The notes beneath the pieces were generated by a model, which saw only the letters and a list, made by a program, of their open reading frames with translations, was not told the DNA's origin and ran no database searches. DNA of 64,000 nucleotides, from assembly GCA_944548615.1 (NCBI GenBank), contig OX155978.1, positions 1,588,642 to 1,652,641 on the forward strand, written 5' to 3'. Both the position numbers and the translations under genes were made by a program. The stretch comes from Micropterix aruncella. Its lineage: Eukaryota > Arthropoda > Insecta > Lepidoptera > Micropterigidae. Every line of letters begins with the position of its first letter. Position 1 is the first letter of the stretch. Shown piece after piece: positions 38,801 through 53,800 of this stretch.

Positions 38801-41800
38801 ATTAATTACACGAAGCCTTTGTACTTCTCGGCCTCGTTTGTGCTTTACAAATATTGTGGTTAAAATAAATGCTCTAGCACGCGCTCAGTGAACACTCGCT
38901 ATAATACACGAAATCGTAGACACGCGAACGACCTTTTTTTACCTACGTGTACAATTTACGACATTAAGTTTGTTTTCATCCGATCTATTCGAAAAGGACT
39001 TGGTTAGCCTTTAAGTGCGCTCAAAAGTAGTGTTTTCTATAAGAAACTTTATAAGTGCGCCGCAATTATCTTTGCGGCTCACGTTTTGAATAAGTGCGCC
39101 GCAATTTATCTTTGCGGCGCACTTTTTGAATTTGGAACATCTTAGTCTTCAGCGCCGAAGAAATCGAACGCAAATATTGTTTGAATAAAGACTGGCTGGT
39201 ACGACGGCCCCTAGTCGCGCCGCCGCCGGCTGAATAAAAAAAAACAAATGAAATTAAAAACGCGCGAACGTCAATTGTTTTTGTCGCCCGCATTTTCGAC
39301 AATTTTCACGGATTGTAAGAAATTCATCGTTTTGTTTTAATTTAATTTCAATTTAGTTGATACTCTATGTTTTATTAAATAATAATATTACAATAAAGTA
39401 TGAGGCGCCTTTCATTTTCTCATAGAGGGTGATGAAAAGTAGAGTGCATCGGGCGCAAAATATTTTTGGCTCGGGCGCTTTTTTGAATCCCTCGCTACGT
39501 TCAGGATTCTACTAAAGAATCCCTCGCTACGCTCGGGATTCTACTCTAGAATCCCTCACTTCGCTCTGGATTCAAAAAAGCGCCCTCGCCATAAAAATAT
39601 TATTTTGCTCCCTTGTGATACAACAATCTACTATTGACGCCCAACGTGGGGCGATATTTCTATTTTCTATTTTTCAACCTATTTATTTTCAGAAATTATA
39701 CGCAAAAATACTCACCAATTGCGACTGTATAGATTGGAAATCATTTGTCTTCTGGTTCGGCGGATAGAATGTTTCTTTCGTGTAGTACAAATTGGTCTTG
39801 TTCATGTCTAGGAGTTGATTGTCCTTGTACCATGTTATTGAACACATTGGTGCACACTCAACCCAGCAAGACAGCGACACATTCTATTAAAAATGCATAT
39901 TTTTTAAAATCCAATTAAAAGAAACTGGAATTATAATGTATCAGAATATCTGATATAATAAACAAACCTCAGAATTGTATAAAGCGCCTACATATGGCGG
40001 TAAATTATAAACCCAGTCCGGAGGGGCTACAATAGAAAAGAAAGAAAAATAATGATAAGCAATGTAGATTTTGGGCTCGATTGCGTTTCTTCGTGAACTA
40101 AAATCGGAAATTAGTCCGTGTGAACGAGACAGGGCAATACGCTAGAGCGGAGTGTGAGATGACCGGTTGTCACTTTTTCGTATTAAAACTGCCCGCCAAG
40201 GTCAAATCTTACACAGCACGAAATATGCTCGAATTTATTCGGACGAGTATAAGTTCGGCGGGTAGTATTTATCGACGATTGTTCGTTTCATATTCCGCCC
40301 TAACGTGTTGCTCTGTCTCGTTCGCTTGGACTAATTTTAGTTGTAGTTCACAAAGAAACGCAATCGGGTCCTCTATCGACTTATGAAGATATGGTACGAC
40401 CTCGATACAACGAAATTGAAGGGAATATTTAAAAAAATCATTATATCAAAGCATTTTAAACATCGAGGCTCGCTAAATCGAGTCTTATATGTGTAAAAAT
40501 AAACACGCAGCATTATAAATATTAGATGTTTAATTTGTAATAATGTGTGGACTTACATAAATACTCTATTTGAATAAATATAATATTTCAGTGTGAAGTT
40601 TCGGCGATGTTGCAACCGCCTTTGTCCATGGTAAATTGAACATCGCTGAAACGTCGGGTGTTACAAACTTTAAGCAGTAAATTCGTTTTAATCATATTTA
40701 TAATGCCAAGCAACCGCGATAGTTTTCGATTTTATATATTTTTTTAGTATTCTACCATGAAAAGAATTAAAATGAGCGAATAATACAGTAAAACATTAGG
40801 TGAGTAATACTTGTACAGTTTCCTACTACCTCAATAATTATTTTTACGGAAAAAACAATAACGGTGGTCGTTTTTTTTTGTTGCATTACATCACCCATGT
40901 CCAGACATGATTAATTGTTCTAATGCACTGTTTGACATTTGCTATGCCGAGGTTTGTATGTACTGAGATTTTCCTTAAATAGAGAAGTTTTTTTTTTCTG
41001 AGAGGATAAAAAATTGCTACATCAAATTCATTACCGCATTAGTTTTGTAATATACAGGTATATTTTGCATTGGATCGAATAGTAAGTTCAAGAGGATTAA
41101 AAAAATCGTTACATCGAGGAATTTTTTACATTGTAAACACTCAAAAAGTAAAAGATCTTGGTCTAATTATCGATGAACATTTCTCCTGGCAACCACACGT
41201 GGACGAAGTAAGTCGTAAAATATTTGCTAGTTTTCACCCTCTGCAAACACTCAGAAGATTTATTCCTATGGACACAAAAAAATCTCTTGCACAGTCTCTC
41301 CTCTTACCTTTCCTTGACTATGCAGATGTGGCTTATCTCGATTTATCCGAGGAACTGCTCAACAAACTTGAACGTTTGCAAAATGTATATACGATTCATC
41401 TTCGGTCTACGTAAGTATGACCACGTGTCCGACTATAGGGCACAGTTAAAGTGGTTGCCAGTACGCCAAAGAAGAATGTTTTTTTTTATTATTTTTTTTA
41501 AATTTATTTTTTTATTTTATTAACTAAATGTATACAGCATATTCTTTATATAAAAAAAAACATTTTATAAATTAACATTAATTTAGCCATTAATAATGTT
41601 CATATACTTGCTCTCCTATATCGTGTACTCTCCCAATTAACACCATCCTATCTCCACGAGCTTTTTGAACCACTAAGTTTCCACGGTCTCGTACTTCGGT
41701 CAGCCTCTGACAGTTTGCTAAAAATTCCGAGTCATAATAGTGATTTCTATTCCTATTCTTTCTGTGTCCATGGTGCAAGACTCTGGAATGATCTCCCAGC

Positions 41801-44800
41801 AAATATACGAAACTCGCCTTCTTTACCATCGTTTAAGACTCACCTTAAGGATTACTACCTTTCTAAGAAGTAACCAGTTCTTCCCTTTCTCTCCTCTTCC
41901 TCTCCCAATTTCCCCTCCTCGGGCATTATTAGTTTTCAATTCTTCCAGTTGTCTGTATGTTATGTAATAATCTTTATTTTCACAATGCGCGCATGTACCA
42001 CTGTGTTTAGGTTAGTTGTAAGACATTGCCATGTGGCAATAAGCTCGCATTTTTGTATATTAATGAAGTGCAAATAAGGAGTTTATTATTATTTTTATAT
42101 TGCGATTCGTTATATCGAGGTTGTACTGTATATACAGACATAGACATACCGAGGACTTCTACTGATATATTGGCGAATGGACCTGATCCTCCTTCATTAT
42201 GAGCCTGGCATGAGAAATTTGAAGCCGTTTCTAAAGAAACTGGGTCGATGAGCCAGTCTGCTGTGACTACATCAGGAGCTACGTGACCTCCTCTATACCA
42301 TCGATATCTAGAAAATTAAGGAAACAAATTTTAGGAAATAACTATGGCGCCCAACGTGAGGCCTATTTTTATTACTCACCTGTGAGCCTCAGGTCGCCCT
42401 TTGTCAGTGATATTGCAGGATAGCACCAAAGATTTACCCTTTATAACCTTCTTTGGTTCGTAGGTCATCGAAGCAGGTCCTGGCTCGTCTAAAAAAATCT
42501 CAATTAGCTTTATCTGCGACAGATGAGTAAATAAACGGAACAGAGACAAAGCTTCATACAACCGCGCTATGATAGGTACAATACTACAAGCTTGAGACGA
42601 GTGTGTGCGTGTCCACTGGCGGCTTTGTACGTACGGAGAGAAACCGGTTCATATTGGCTTCGCTAGTACTCAAAGCTCAGGGCGTCCGGCGTACGTACAC
42701 ATTTCGCGTCTTAATTATTTTCGCATTACGATTGATTTAGTGTTTTAATATAAAGTAATGTGTAAATATAGTGTACTATACTGTGCGTATGAACAATAAT
42801 AGAATGAATAAAAAACACATAATTTTTCATCACCCCAAAGACTTCACTAGGTAAGTACAGCACCTAACTTGACTTAACTTATAATATCATTTATTATTTT
42901 TAATGTGGTAGAAAGATATATTTAGTATACCTCAACATCGAAAGAAAACTCAATCCGGTAGTGCAAAAAACGTTTGGGTAGAGCGTAAATGATCGTTTTA
43001 GAGTAGGACTACCCTAAAGTATATTTGACGAACTGTATATAAAAAAAAGGCAGACCTGGAGATTTTAACAATGCTATTTGGAGTAAGTCAAACTCGGCGC
43101 AATTCTTTCGCAAACAGCTTTTGCGCCTGAAAAGATAAACATGCAGTAAAATTTCGTCTACTTACAATATACGACGAGCTCGGTTTCTTGGCTTCTGGGT
43201 CCCCATCCAGCCTCATTTCTACCTTCACACGAGTAATTGCCATGGAAACTTCTACCGGCGTCTTGTATAAGCAAGCGTGAAGGATCTACGCCATCGCATA
43301 TATTTGTACCTAGAACAAAATACAATACCTATAACACGTGGCATAGTGGGTGATAATTTTTCGTTGGGATAAAATTAACGGAATTGTACGAGTATTTTCA
43401 ATTCTATCGATCGAACGCTATACTTACATATGCTATTACTACACAAGACACAATACCATAGTAAAATAACATCAGTAGGACATCTCGCACTCGTTTTCGA
43501 AATAAGTACCTATGCTTCGCCGAACCACCAGGGTTGCCACAACAAATACACAATTGACAAGCTGTGTTCCCATTAAAGCAAAAATGCAATTCTTTATAAT
43601 TATTATGTACGTTTATGAATTTTTGGTTTATAGATCAAGATTCGGTTCCCAAAATTGTACTGTAACAGAATATATGAGTTAGTGCTGATTTTGTGTGACA
43701 GCATTCATCACTTACTGCATGTGTTCAAAATACCTACATTTTAGTAAGTTAAAGTCACGCAATCTACCTATCTACCTACGCACTTACATACCTATGCACC
43801 TACTTACCTAGACACATACTTACCTACGCAAATGAACAATAAACGTTACCTCGTAACGTAAATGTAAATACTCGTAAATGCAATTTCTGATAGGTTGCAT
43901 TACAACCTGTACAGAAAACATTCCACTTTTGTATACTTAGCTGTCGCGCGACAGCCCTGACTGGCTAGCACCGAGGCGCCCGAGAATCTATGTAGTGGTA
44001 GCGTACGGACAACGGGCGCTTGTATGAGTGCGAAATCGGTGCGTACTATGGAGATGTTATACTGTTCTTATTTTACTATGACATTACTATACAATATTTA
44101 TTCCTATATAAACCACATAGGTACTTATACATTTCAAACGTCGTATTTCGATGCCGATAACTGAAGATACCGATCCTTACAGATATACGTCACTAACAGT
44201 CTTTTAATGTAATACTTACCGAAAAAATATACGTGCTCAGGATATGTACCCTCATTTTCTCAAATATACTCATTACATTTAATTTGATTTATTTAACCTT
44301 CGCGTAGCGGCATAATTGCATGGCAGACCGCGGCAATTAATTGGAATTTCTTGCAATATCGAATAACTGTGCAATGATTGGATTGAAATTTCGTATACGT
44401 ATAGTATAATAAAATCTCATTATGCAAAACAATTAGATAATTATGAATAAATATGAGAAAGTCGAAAAAGGAAAAAAAAACTCGGCATTTCTAACTTGTA
44501 CTTGTCTTACGGAAAAATACGGAACCCTACTTAGCAATTGTAAATACTATCGTGATCTTTATTAGATTCTCTATCAAAGGTAATATTTCGTTTTGCTTAT
44601 TGAAATACAAAAATATTTAGATATTGAAAACATGCTCATGAAAACTCATGAAAAGAAAATGCTCATGAAAACCAATAACATTTTTGATGATTTCTCGAAA
44701 AAAAAAAAATAATGATGTTTGACAATGGAATTTTACCAGAAATATCCGCGAAATGACGCACGAAATTATTTTAGCGGGCGTCTATGTATCTATGGTAATA

Positions 44801-47800
44801 ATGAGATATCTGGTATGGATTTTAGGATGCGTTCGAATTAGAAAATAATATTACTGTGCGCTCCGGGAGCAAGCCGCCAATATTGGTCGTTACGTAGTTA
44901 ACGGTGTTCTGATGTGCAACCAAATTTGGCCGTTACGTAGCCAAAGGGAAATGTTGGTTTTCCTAAGCCCTCCTTCAAGCTGGGTCCCTTTGTAAAGCGG
45001 ATTTGCTTTATTTAATCAGTTAAAATTTTTATACACTGTCCTTGTTTGAAGTTCTTAATGCAAAAGTTTAACTTTTCCGACTGTCAACCCGTTCAGAGGC
45101 GAAAATTTCAGTCACATTCACTCAACCGTGGGGGGCCCTATTTGTTCAACGAGCATTGTGCCCGACGTACGCCGACCCCTTGTACTGCGTTAATTTGTTT
45201 TCTTTGTACGCGCGGATAGATGATGTAATTTTAACCCTGTTGCGGGACCCTGTTGATTTTGGAGGCCGGCACGCGTGTATGGCGCGAATCGCAAATGTAA
45301 TTCGAGATAGTCCAAACCTACGGCGTTATTCATATTCATATTCAAATTCATTTCATTTGTATAAAGGTACACAAGTCTTGATAAAATTAAGCAAAGAGTT
45401 TCACTTTCTCGACCATCCATCTAACGAGGAGGGAAAGTATTATGAACCCTTATTTTTTTTCGAGATGAAGGCGGAAATATTAATTTTGACCCCCCCCCCC
45501 CTCCCCCCGAGACGATTAAGATCACTTCTAGGTGGAAGTCTGTCTGTGTGTCTGTCTGTCAGTCCGTGTGTATGTATCTGTAGTGAATGGTTTCGTGCAG
45601 CTTGGGCGATCTATTTTGCTCTCGGAACGGCTTAACTCACGATTCAGCTCCTATTCAGAAGACTCCTCGTGCAGAAGCCTCACAGCTAGTGGACCGGTTT
45701 CTTCTGGAGGGATTGAATACCACCGCTACTGGACGGTTAGCGCACTGTTCGGCGCCGCCTATCGGTTGTGTAACGAGTAGCGGCATAATTTCATGGCAGA
45801 CCGCGGCAAATTATTGGAATTTATTGCAATATCGCCGCGCTCGATAAAAAGTACTATACTATGGAACTACTATAGCAATCATAAAAAGAATAACTGTGCA
45901 ATGATCGCATTGAAATTTCGTATACTTGAAATATTGAGTAATATTGAAACTTCATTTTGTAAAACAATTAGATAATTATGAATAAATATGAGAAAGTCGA
46001 AAAAGTGAAAAAAAATCGGCATTTTTAACTTCTACTTGTCTTACTGAAAAATACGGTACCCTATTTAGAAATTATAAATACTATCGTAATATTTATTAGA
46101 TTCTTTATCAAAGGTAATTTCGTTTTGCTTATTTACATACAAAAATATTTAGATATTAAGCTCATAAAAACAATAAAAATTTTGACGATTTCTCGAAAAC
46201 ATTTTTTTTGATGTTTTACAATGGAATTTTACCAGAAATATCCGCGAAATGACGCGCGAAATTATTCTAGCTGCCATCTATGTATCTATGGTAATAACGA
46301 GATGTTTGGTATGGATTTTAGGATGCGTTTGAATTAGAAAATAATATTACTGTGTGCTCCGGGAGCTAGTCGCCAATATTGGTCGTTACGTAGTCAACGG
46401 TGTTGTGATGTGCAACCAAATTTGGTGGTTACGTAGCCAAAAGGTTTAGTGTATTGTTTCAGAGTCACTTTGCTAATTAGCTTTGCTAATTCACTTTGCT
46501 AACAACTTTGCACTTTAGCTTTTGCCAAGGAAGAGCAGAAGGTATCATATTATGAGCAAACATTTGGCAATTATTAACGAATATAATAAATTTCGAAAAC
46601 GTTGACTATCAGCGCGATACCACGGGAAAATATTAAAGACGACGTTACAGAAAGTTTAAAACATGTATGTTTCGAAGGACGCCAGCTTCGCCAAAATAAA
46701 CATTTCCAACTGACAAAATCAACACCGCTGAACTAACGACTCCCGGGAGCCTGCTCTGCCACGCATAAACGCTAATTAGTGAATATTTATTTATTTACTT
46801 AGGCCCTTAAAACATTACCATTTAATTAAAGAATATAAACATTATCTTAACTTAATAATTAATAATTAAACATTTCCTTTTGTTGGCTAACTCGGAAGGA
46901 GATTCAGATCTGCGGGGCGATTTTATATCCCCATCCCTGAAAACTAGAAACGTATCGAAACGTTACGCTTCGAAGAAGATTTCAGAGAAGCGAAATATAA
47001 TATAAAATCGAAGACTATCGCGGTTGTTTGACATGATAAATAGGATAGAAACGAATTTACCGCGTGAAATTTGTAGCACCCGACGTTTCAGTGACGTTGC
47101 AGCCGCCGTTGTCCAGGGTAGACTGAAAGAGCTGTCAATCCGTTGTTCCGCGCGTAGGCCGCATACCGCTGCCGCCACTGCGTAGGTTATAACTGTGGCG
47201 GAGGGCCGGGCTCGGAGAGCGCGAATTTAGAAAATCCGTCTTGCACACAACACTCACTGTATCCTGTCTTACAACAACGGATTAACAGCTCTTTCAGTTT
47301 ACCCTGGGCTGGGCTGCAACGTTACCGAAACGTCGGGTGCTACAAATTTCACGCGGTAAATTCGTTTCTATCCTATTCGAAATATAATATCTTGTATCTG
47401 CCGATTTTGTAACAAACACATTTCGCTTCGCTCAATTTTTACTATTCGCGATAGAGAATTAGCAACTATTGTTTACTTTAAGCGTCACTTATTCATTCAT
47501 CAAACGACGGTACTTAGCCCAAAATATGGACCCATCTCTGGAAAAAACATACATTTTTATTGGATAGTAAATATTTTTCATAAAAGCTACAGTGACAGAA
47601 CACATATTTAATCATACTTGTTATTTTTAACTAATCAAATTCGGAAGATACAAAATTTTCGTTTGCTCTAAAGTAGCCGAAAAGTTTGCAAAGCGAATCC
47701 TTTGACAGGTGCGAAGGACGTTTTGGTAAAAGTTATAAAATCGCTCGAAACCGGCTACAAGATCGCTCGAAACCTACAAAAATTACCTGTTTATAATAAA

Positions 47801-50800
47801 AGTATAGATATGTATATAATATTCTAGTATTAAGAATATTCATGAATAATTAATTAACCCTCCAACCGCGGGCGACGCGCACGTGTTACGCGTCTAGCTC
47901 CTTCCGTGCGAAATCGCCGGGCACGCTATTATAGCCTTCCATTAGATTTCTGGGTAATGTCTTCATAAGGAGACGCTATTTCACCGTCAACATAGACGTC
48001 AACAGATCGGTATTTTTAAGTTCACAAGTTAGGTTGCCATCGATCGGTCATTGATCTATTGCATCGATCGACGGTAGAATAGATCATTCGACGTCGATCG
48101 TTAGTTGTTATCACATTAACGCGGGGTGAGGTTGATTTGGCGCGGGGTGGGGGTGGGGGTGGGGGGGCATAGTCTACTTGCCGGGGAATTCTTGGATAGA
48201 CACAACTGTTTTTTTACATACCTGTTCAATGGAATCTGGAATCTCCCCGCGAATTTGTACGGAAAAATAAGAAAATCGCCTGCGGTTGGAGGATTAAACT
48301 AAACTACTTTCTATTTTATTTTGCCTCTTCAAGATTTTAAATTTTAGAATAAGGTAAATAATTATTTTTCATTCTTGTAATTATTAAATTAAAAATGCCA
48401 TTGCAATATTCGTTAAAAAACTAAGACCGAAGATATCATGCCCTTTCGGCAGACAATATACAATTTCTGCTGGTACCACCTCGATACAGGTTATTCCTAG
48501 TGAGGTGGTAAACCATAATCTATTATATCTGAATCTCTTTCCGAGTTAGGCAACAAAAATAAAAATGTTTAATCATGAATTACCAGGCTAAGGGAATGTT
48601 TTTGTTATGTAATTAAACGTATTTTTATTGGCTTAAATAAATAAAACAAATATATACTACTATTATAAAGAAGTAATGTTTGTAAGTTTTTATGTAGGGG
48701 CTAATCTCCGAAACTACATATCCGATTTCAAAACTTCTTTTACTAATGGAAAGCTCCTTTATAGCCGAATTATGCTATATTTTATTGTGGTAGATAAATA
48801 AGAAATCACGAGAAATCAAGATATTTGTAAATCAAGTCGGAGATAAAATTAAATGAGCTGGTGAGTTGCTTTATCAGCGTGCGCTGAAGAAACGGTTTGA
48901 TACATGTGAAAACAATATATGACAAAAATGTCGGCCTCAAAGAGATCTATAAAAAAGACGACGACAACATATTTATCCAACTTTAATATTTAAGCTACAA
49001 TAACTGCTTGTTTGACTCAAAAAAGTAGGAAAACTAAGTAGGTTGTGTTTGTTAAAGACATTATCAATAAAATAAGAATCTTTATTACAAGGAAATAATC
49101 CGTTATGACGGGTGTTAAATAGAGATAAAACTTGCTATTTACTGTAAGTGTTTAGATAGTATAGTTATAGAGATATCATGAAATTAGTAACGCGTGGCGA
49201 AGAACAAGATGCGTACATCTACGAGAAAGATAGCAAGCAGACGGGGGGGACGTCTTGCACTATATATGTAAAGGTAGCATCTGAAAAGGCAAATAAACGC
49301 CACCCTGCTTAAATTAACAAATCGATAACAAGAGCTAGTAAAAAATAAAGTTATAAAGTAAGAATTACAAAGTGATAGCTATACATACCACCATCGTCCT
49401 CAGCGGTGTCGTTGCATTCTGGCAACTCCTGAAGAAGTAGCCCGTCCAAATACCAACGAACAGCCAGCAGAGTTTCCGGGTTTCCTTTTTGGACTTTGCA
49501 GGTCAGGGTTACGTTTAAATGGTCGTTCTCAATTATAGGCCCTTCTCGTTCCATTGTCAGCTGTACTGTAGGTTTGACTGCAATAAAATTGTATTTTATA
49601 GTGAGTTTTTGATTATTATAACAGTTAACTCTAAGAAGTTAGATCGTCGTAAGTAATACGAAGTCAGATGCAATTGTCACATCACGTTTACGAATGAACA
49701 TGGTTGTAAACGCGAGCAGGCGGGATCAAGGGCATTAGTTCACCAGTCTTTAATAAACCCTTCACTCGAGAAAAGCTCTGTATTTTCTCGAGTGAAGGGT
49801 TTATTACAGACTGTACACTCTGTAAGCTCGGTTGAATCGCCATTGGTATCTATACCAAACACCGCAAATGATGGCTGTAAATGGTTTACACTGACCACAC
49901 GGGCCACAAGTGCGGTGGTAAAATATAATTAGCAATCTCTGATCTATGCCAAGTTTCAAAACATTAACAGTTATTTCCGTCAAATGACTAATTGTGTCCC
50001 TATTTGAATGGGTTAAGTTGTACGTGTATACATCGCGTTAAACCAAAGTCTCCTGGCAATACCCAATAATTATAAATAATATGCCTAATAATTATACATA
50101 AAAATAATATCGCCGAAGCCGCATATTCTTCTACTATACAAATAGAAAAAAAGGAACTCACAGTGAACGTCAACGAATATGGACTTATCGCTGACTGTAG
50201 CGCCGATAGAATTTTCTAATTTACAAGCATAATCCCCCACATCTTCGCCACTCACATTCTTGATAAGCAATGCTTGTTGTTCTGTAGATCCTCCTTCGTA
50301 ATGAGAAAAGTCTGATATGTCCAGGTCTAAGTCGTCTTTTATCCTAAGGAAAAAGAAAAAGTTGGTATTAAAGCTGCAGTGATATTGAATAAAGACCAGA
50401 TCTCTAATTTTTTAAGACAAGTCGCCGGCGTCCCCCAAGGTATTGTTTTATCTCCACTCCCTTTTTCTTTATTCATTAACTCAGTTAACCAACTCCAATA
50501 AAGCAAAATAACACCTCTATGCGGACGACGTCCAAATATACTCTCACTTTCCCCCGGAAATATACTCTCACTTTCGATCTTCATTGACAGAACAATTGCT
50601 TCTGTAAATGAAGATCTATCGATGATATTAGAGTAGTCCAAAGCATATGAAATGCTCTTAAATCCTTCCAAAACGCAGTCGATTATCATCGGTAGCAGTT
50701 ACTTTATCTCAAGGATTAATATAAATGAAGTCCTAAAGATCCGCATCGGTGACGATGAGGTTTCTTTCAGTTTCGAGGATAAAACCTCCGTGTCCATATG

Positions 50801-53800
50801 GACGACAACCTCTCATGGTTGCCACATATTCGAGAAATGCGACGCAAACTCTTCGGCCGATTTCATTCGCTGAATAGGCTGAAAAATATCCGCCCGGAGA
50901 ACAAGATTACTCTATGTCAGTCTGCTCTTCTCCCCCTTCTGGATTATAGAGATGTCGCATTTCTCGACCTCACAGAGGAGTTATCCACCAAAGTTAAGCG
51001 CGAAAATCTTTGTATTCCTTATATCCGTAGTCCTAGCAAATTTGACCACTTCAAGGAGTACAGAGAGAAGCTTCACTGGCTGTCGACCCGGGAGAAAAGA
51101 GACATGCGAGTTCTTTGTATGCTTTTCAAGATCTTGAATGGCGTCGCTGCCAATTATCTTACCGGCAGATTTACTGCACTATCGGCTCATGGACGCTCTC
51201 TGATATCAAAAGACAACTGCTACCCTCTATTCCTAGTTACAGCACTGACATCTTCTCATTCTCTTTCACCGTGCATGGAGCCCGTCTTTCGAATGCATTG
51301 CCGAAAAATTTGAGAACCGCGCCAAGCATAACAACTTTTAAAAACAGACTCGGAGAGCATTTGAAATCTTCCAGATAAATTCCCTTTCCCCTCCCATTCC
51401 CCTCCTTTTAAAACTTTAGCATCCTTATAGGTGTTAGATTGTTTTGGTGCGGCACATCCTCTGCCCACAAAGGTTAAGTATATATTTCTTTCTATCCTAT
51501 TTTATTATATTTGTCATACTCTTTATATAGGCTAAGTTATTTGTTATTTATTGTTATTTATTTATTTATTTATTTATTTTCATAAAAAATCAACATTACA
51601 GTTTCTACCAATTCGTTGATATGCAACATACACATAAATATAAAAAAAAATAGAATTCTTACAAGTACATACATAATATGTTTAAATAAGCGTTAAATAC
51701 AAATACCGGCATTAAGAATAGAAAAACTTACAAACTTACAAACTTACAGTACATAAGAGTGAAAACAGTTTATATTATTCTGCCATAAACAAGTAGCGCA
51801 ATGCCCACACCTTGAAGAGATGCGGGCTCGCTGTAAAAATATCAAAGTCTGGCGCTGTCGAACATAGCGCATTTATGTGCCGCAAAGCTCGTGTAAGCAG
51901 ACTCCATCGACTTAGGTTGGTGCGCGAGGACGGCTCCGCAAATAGATTATGAATGCGAGCACGATTATAATTGTCCGGGACAAAGAGACAAACCGTCGCT
52001 AGCATGCTAGGATTATCAACTCTTCCCCTAATCAGCTTGAAAACGTAGGTCATGGCGAGCATTTCTCTACGCAACTTAAGAGAGCCCACCATGCCTAGTA
52101 GGAAACTAGTAGGGTATAAGTACGGATAATATCCGTACTGCTTAAAATATATAAATCGTAAGAAACATTTTTGATTTTTTTCCAACATAGTGATATAAAG
52201 ATCCTGATGTGGATTCCATCATTATGTTGTCTACTCGCAAATAATGTTCATACAATAGTATAGGTTAGCTCTAAAATATTGCCTGCAGGCAGTAAGCTCG
52301 CCTTTTCTTAAGAATAAAGCGTTTTAATATGATTATTATCATTATTGAATGCGGGTCTCATCTGATTCGCTCCGATCAGATCCACTCAGATGCCACATTT
52401 ATTTTACCCGTTACTACCCAAAACTAATAAAATTATACGTAGATATATGACAGAATTGTATTATATCAACGACTTATAATTAGCACAGAAACAAAATGTT
52501 ATACACGCATTCAATTATGATAGCCCGTTCTAAGTTTCACCTCGACATGGCTGTTGCACCCAGGGTTGGCTTCCGAAGAGGGGACTCCTTTATAGTCGAC
52601 AGCACAAAAACGAAATTCTGTATGAGAATTCAATTATGATAGCCTGTTCTAAGCTTCAGCGCAACAGGGTTGCTGCACCCAGGGTTGGCTCGGGACTGAG
52701 ATTTTTTTTATGATTTTTGAATCCGACTTGATTCCGAACGAGATCCCGGGGAGTCTGTGTGTGATTTAGGACTATTACCTGGGATCTCCGCGGAGGATTG
52801 AAAACGGCCTTAATCACCTGCGGAGGCTTGGGGTCCTTTTACGCCTGGATCACCTTCGGTGGATTAATTCTACAGCGGCGGTTGTGATCTGCGCGGCGGA
52901 TTGCCTTACCGTACGGCGATATTCGTGATCGCACGCCCTACTTCTCGCGGCATGACGTCTTACATACTACCGCCACATAGTGCTACATCCGCCTTCTCGC
53001 CCCTTCGAGACAGGTGTGATATTTGGATCCTGCACGCATCTCCATACTAACCCGAGTCTCGAATCGTACGAGTACGATAGTTGCGGAGTATCGTACCGTC
53101 CGCCCGCCGTGCGGGGGACAGCCGTCAGCGCCTGGTGTTCACCGTGGGAACTGCAGCCCTGCGGACAGCAGTGAAACTACCTGGCGCGAAATTAAAACCT
53201 TTTCCCCTACCTGAGCCATCATTTTATTGTGTTTTAATGTTTTTAACTATTTTAATTGTAATTTTTATCCATAATTGAAGCAAGAACGGAGAGCCGACCC
53301 TGAGTTCTCACCTCTCCGCTGAATAGCGTTTTAATTATTAATTTTTACATTGTTTTTAAATTGTGCTAATTTATTATATTTTACATCTGAGTTCCCTTTA
53401 AAGGCTTTTTATATTCTTTTATTATTTGATTTTAAATATCTTTTATCTGCATTTTATGTATTTAGCTGCACGGACTTCTTCTGTGCAGAACGTAACGTTT
53501 CTTTTGTATAATAAAGAAATTCTGAAACTTTCTCTTCTTTTTTACATTTTTTATAGTTTCTATGGTTTTTATTCCATATATATAAAGAATTAAATGTTAC
53601 ATTTGGCTAATGTTACAATTAGGTTTTTAAAAATGTTTTATTACTAATAGCGTATTATCTCTTATTGTTTATCTTTGTGTCTTCTATACCCATAATTATT
53701 AAATAACATCTGATATGATAAACTAAAATTCTAGGTTTTATTTAACTTACCATTGCACAGATATAAGTGTGGCAGGATTTGAGAAATATTCGCAGAACAA

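Noticed and set aside
45156..45635. 159-codon open frame
   Set aside because: It runs through a C homopolymer and a family D SINE-like repeat, with no domain or splice support.
53023..53278. Overlapping open frames in the GC-rich block as host exons
   Set aside because: Three frames are open at once in GC-rich DNA followed by a LINE-like tail; no splice phase links to the receptor.
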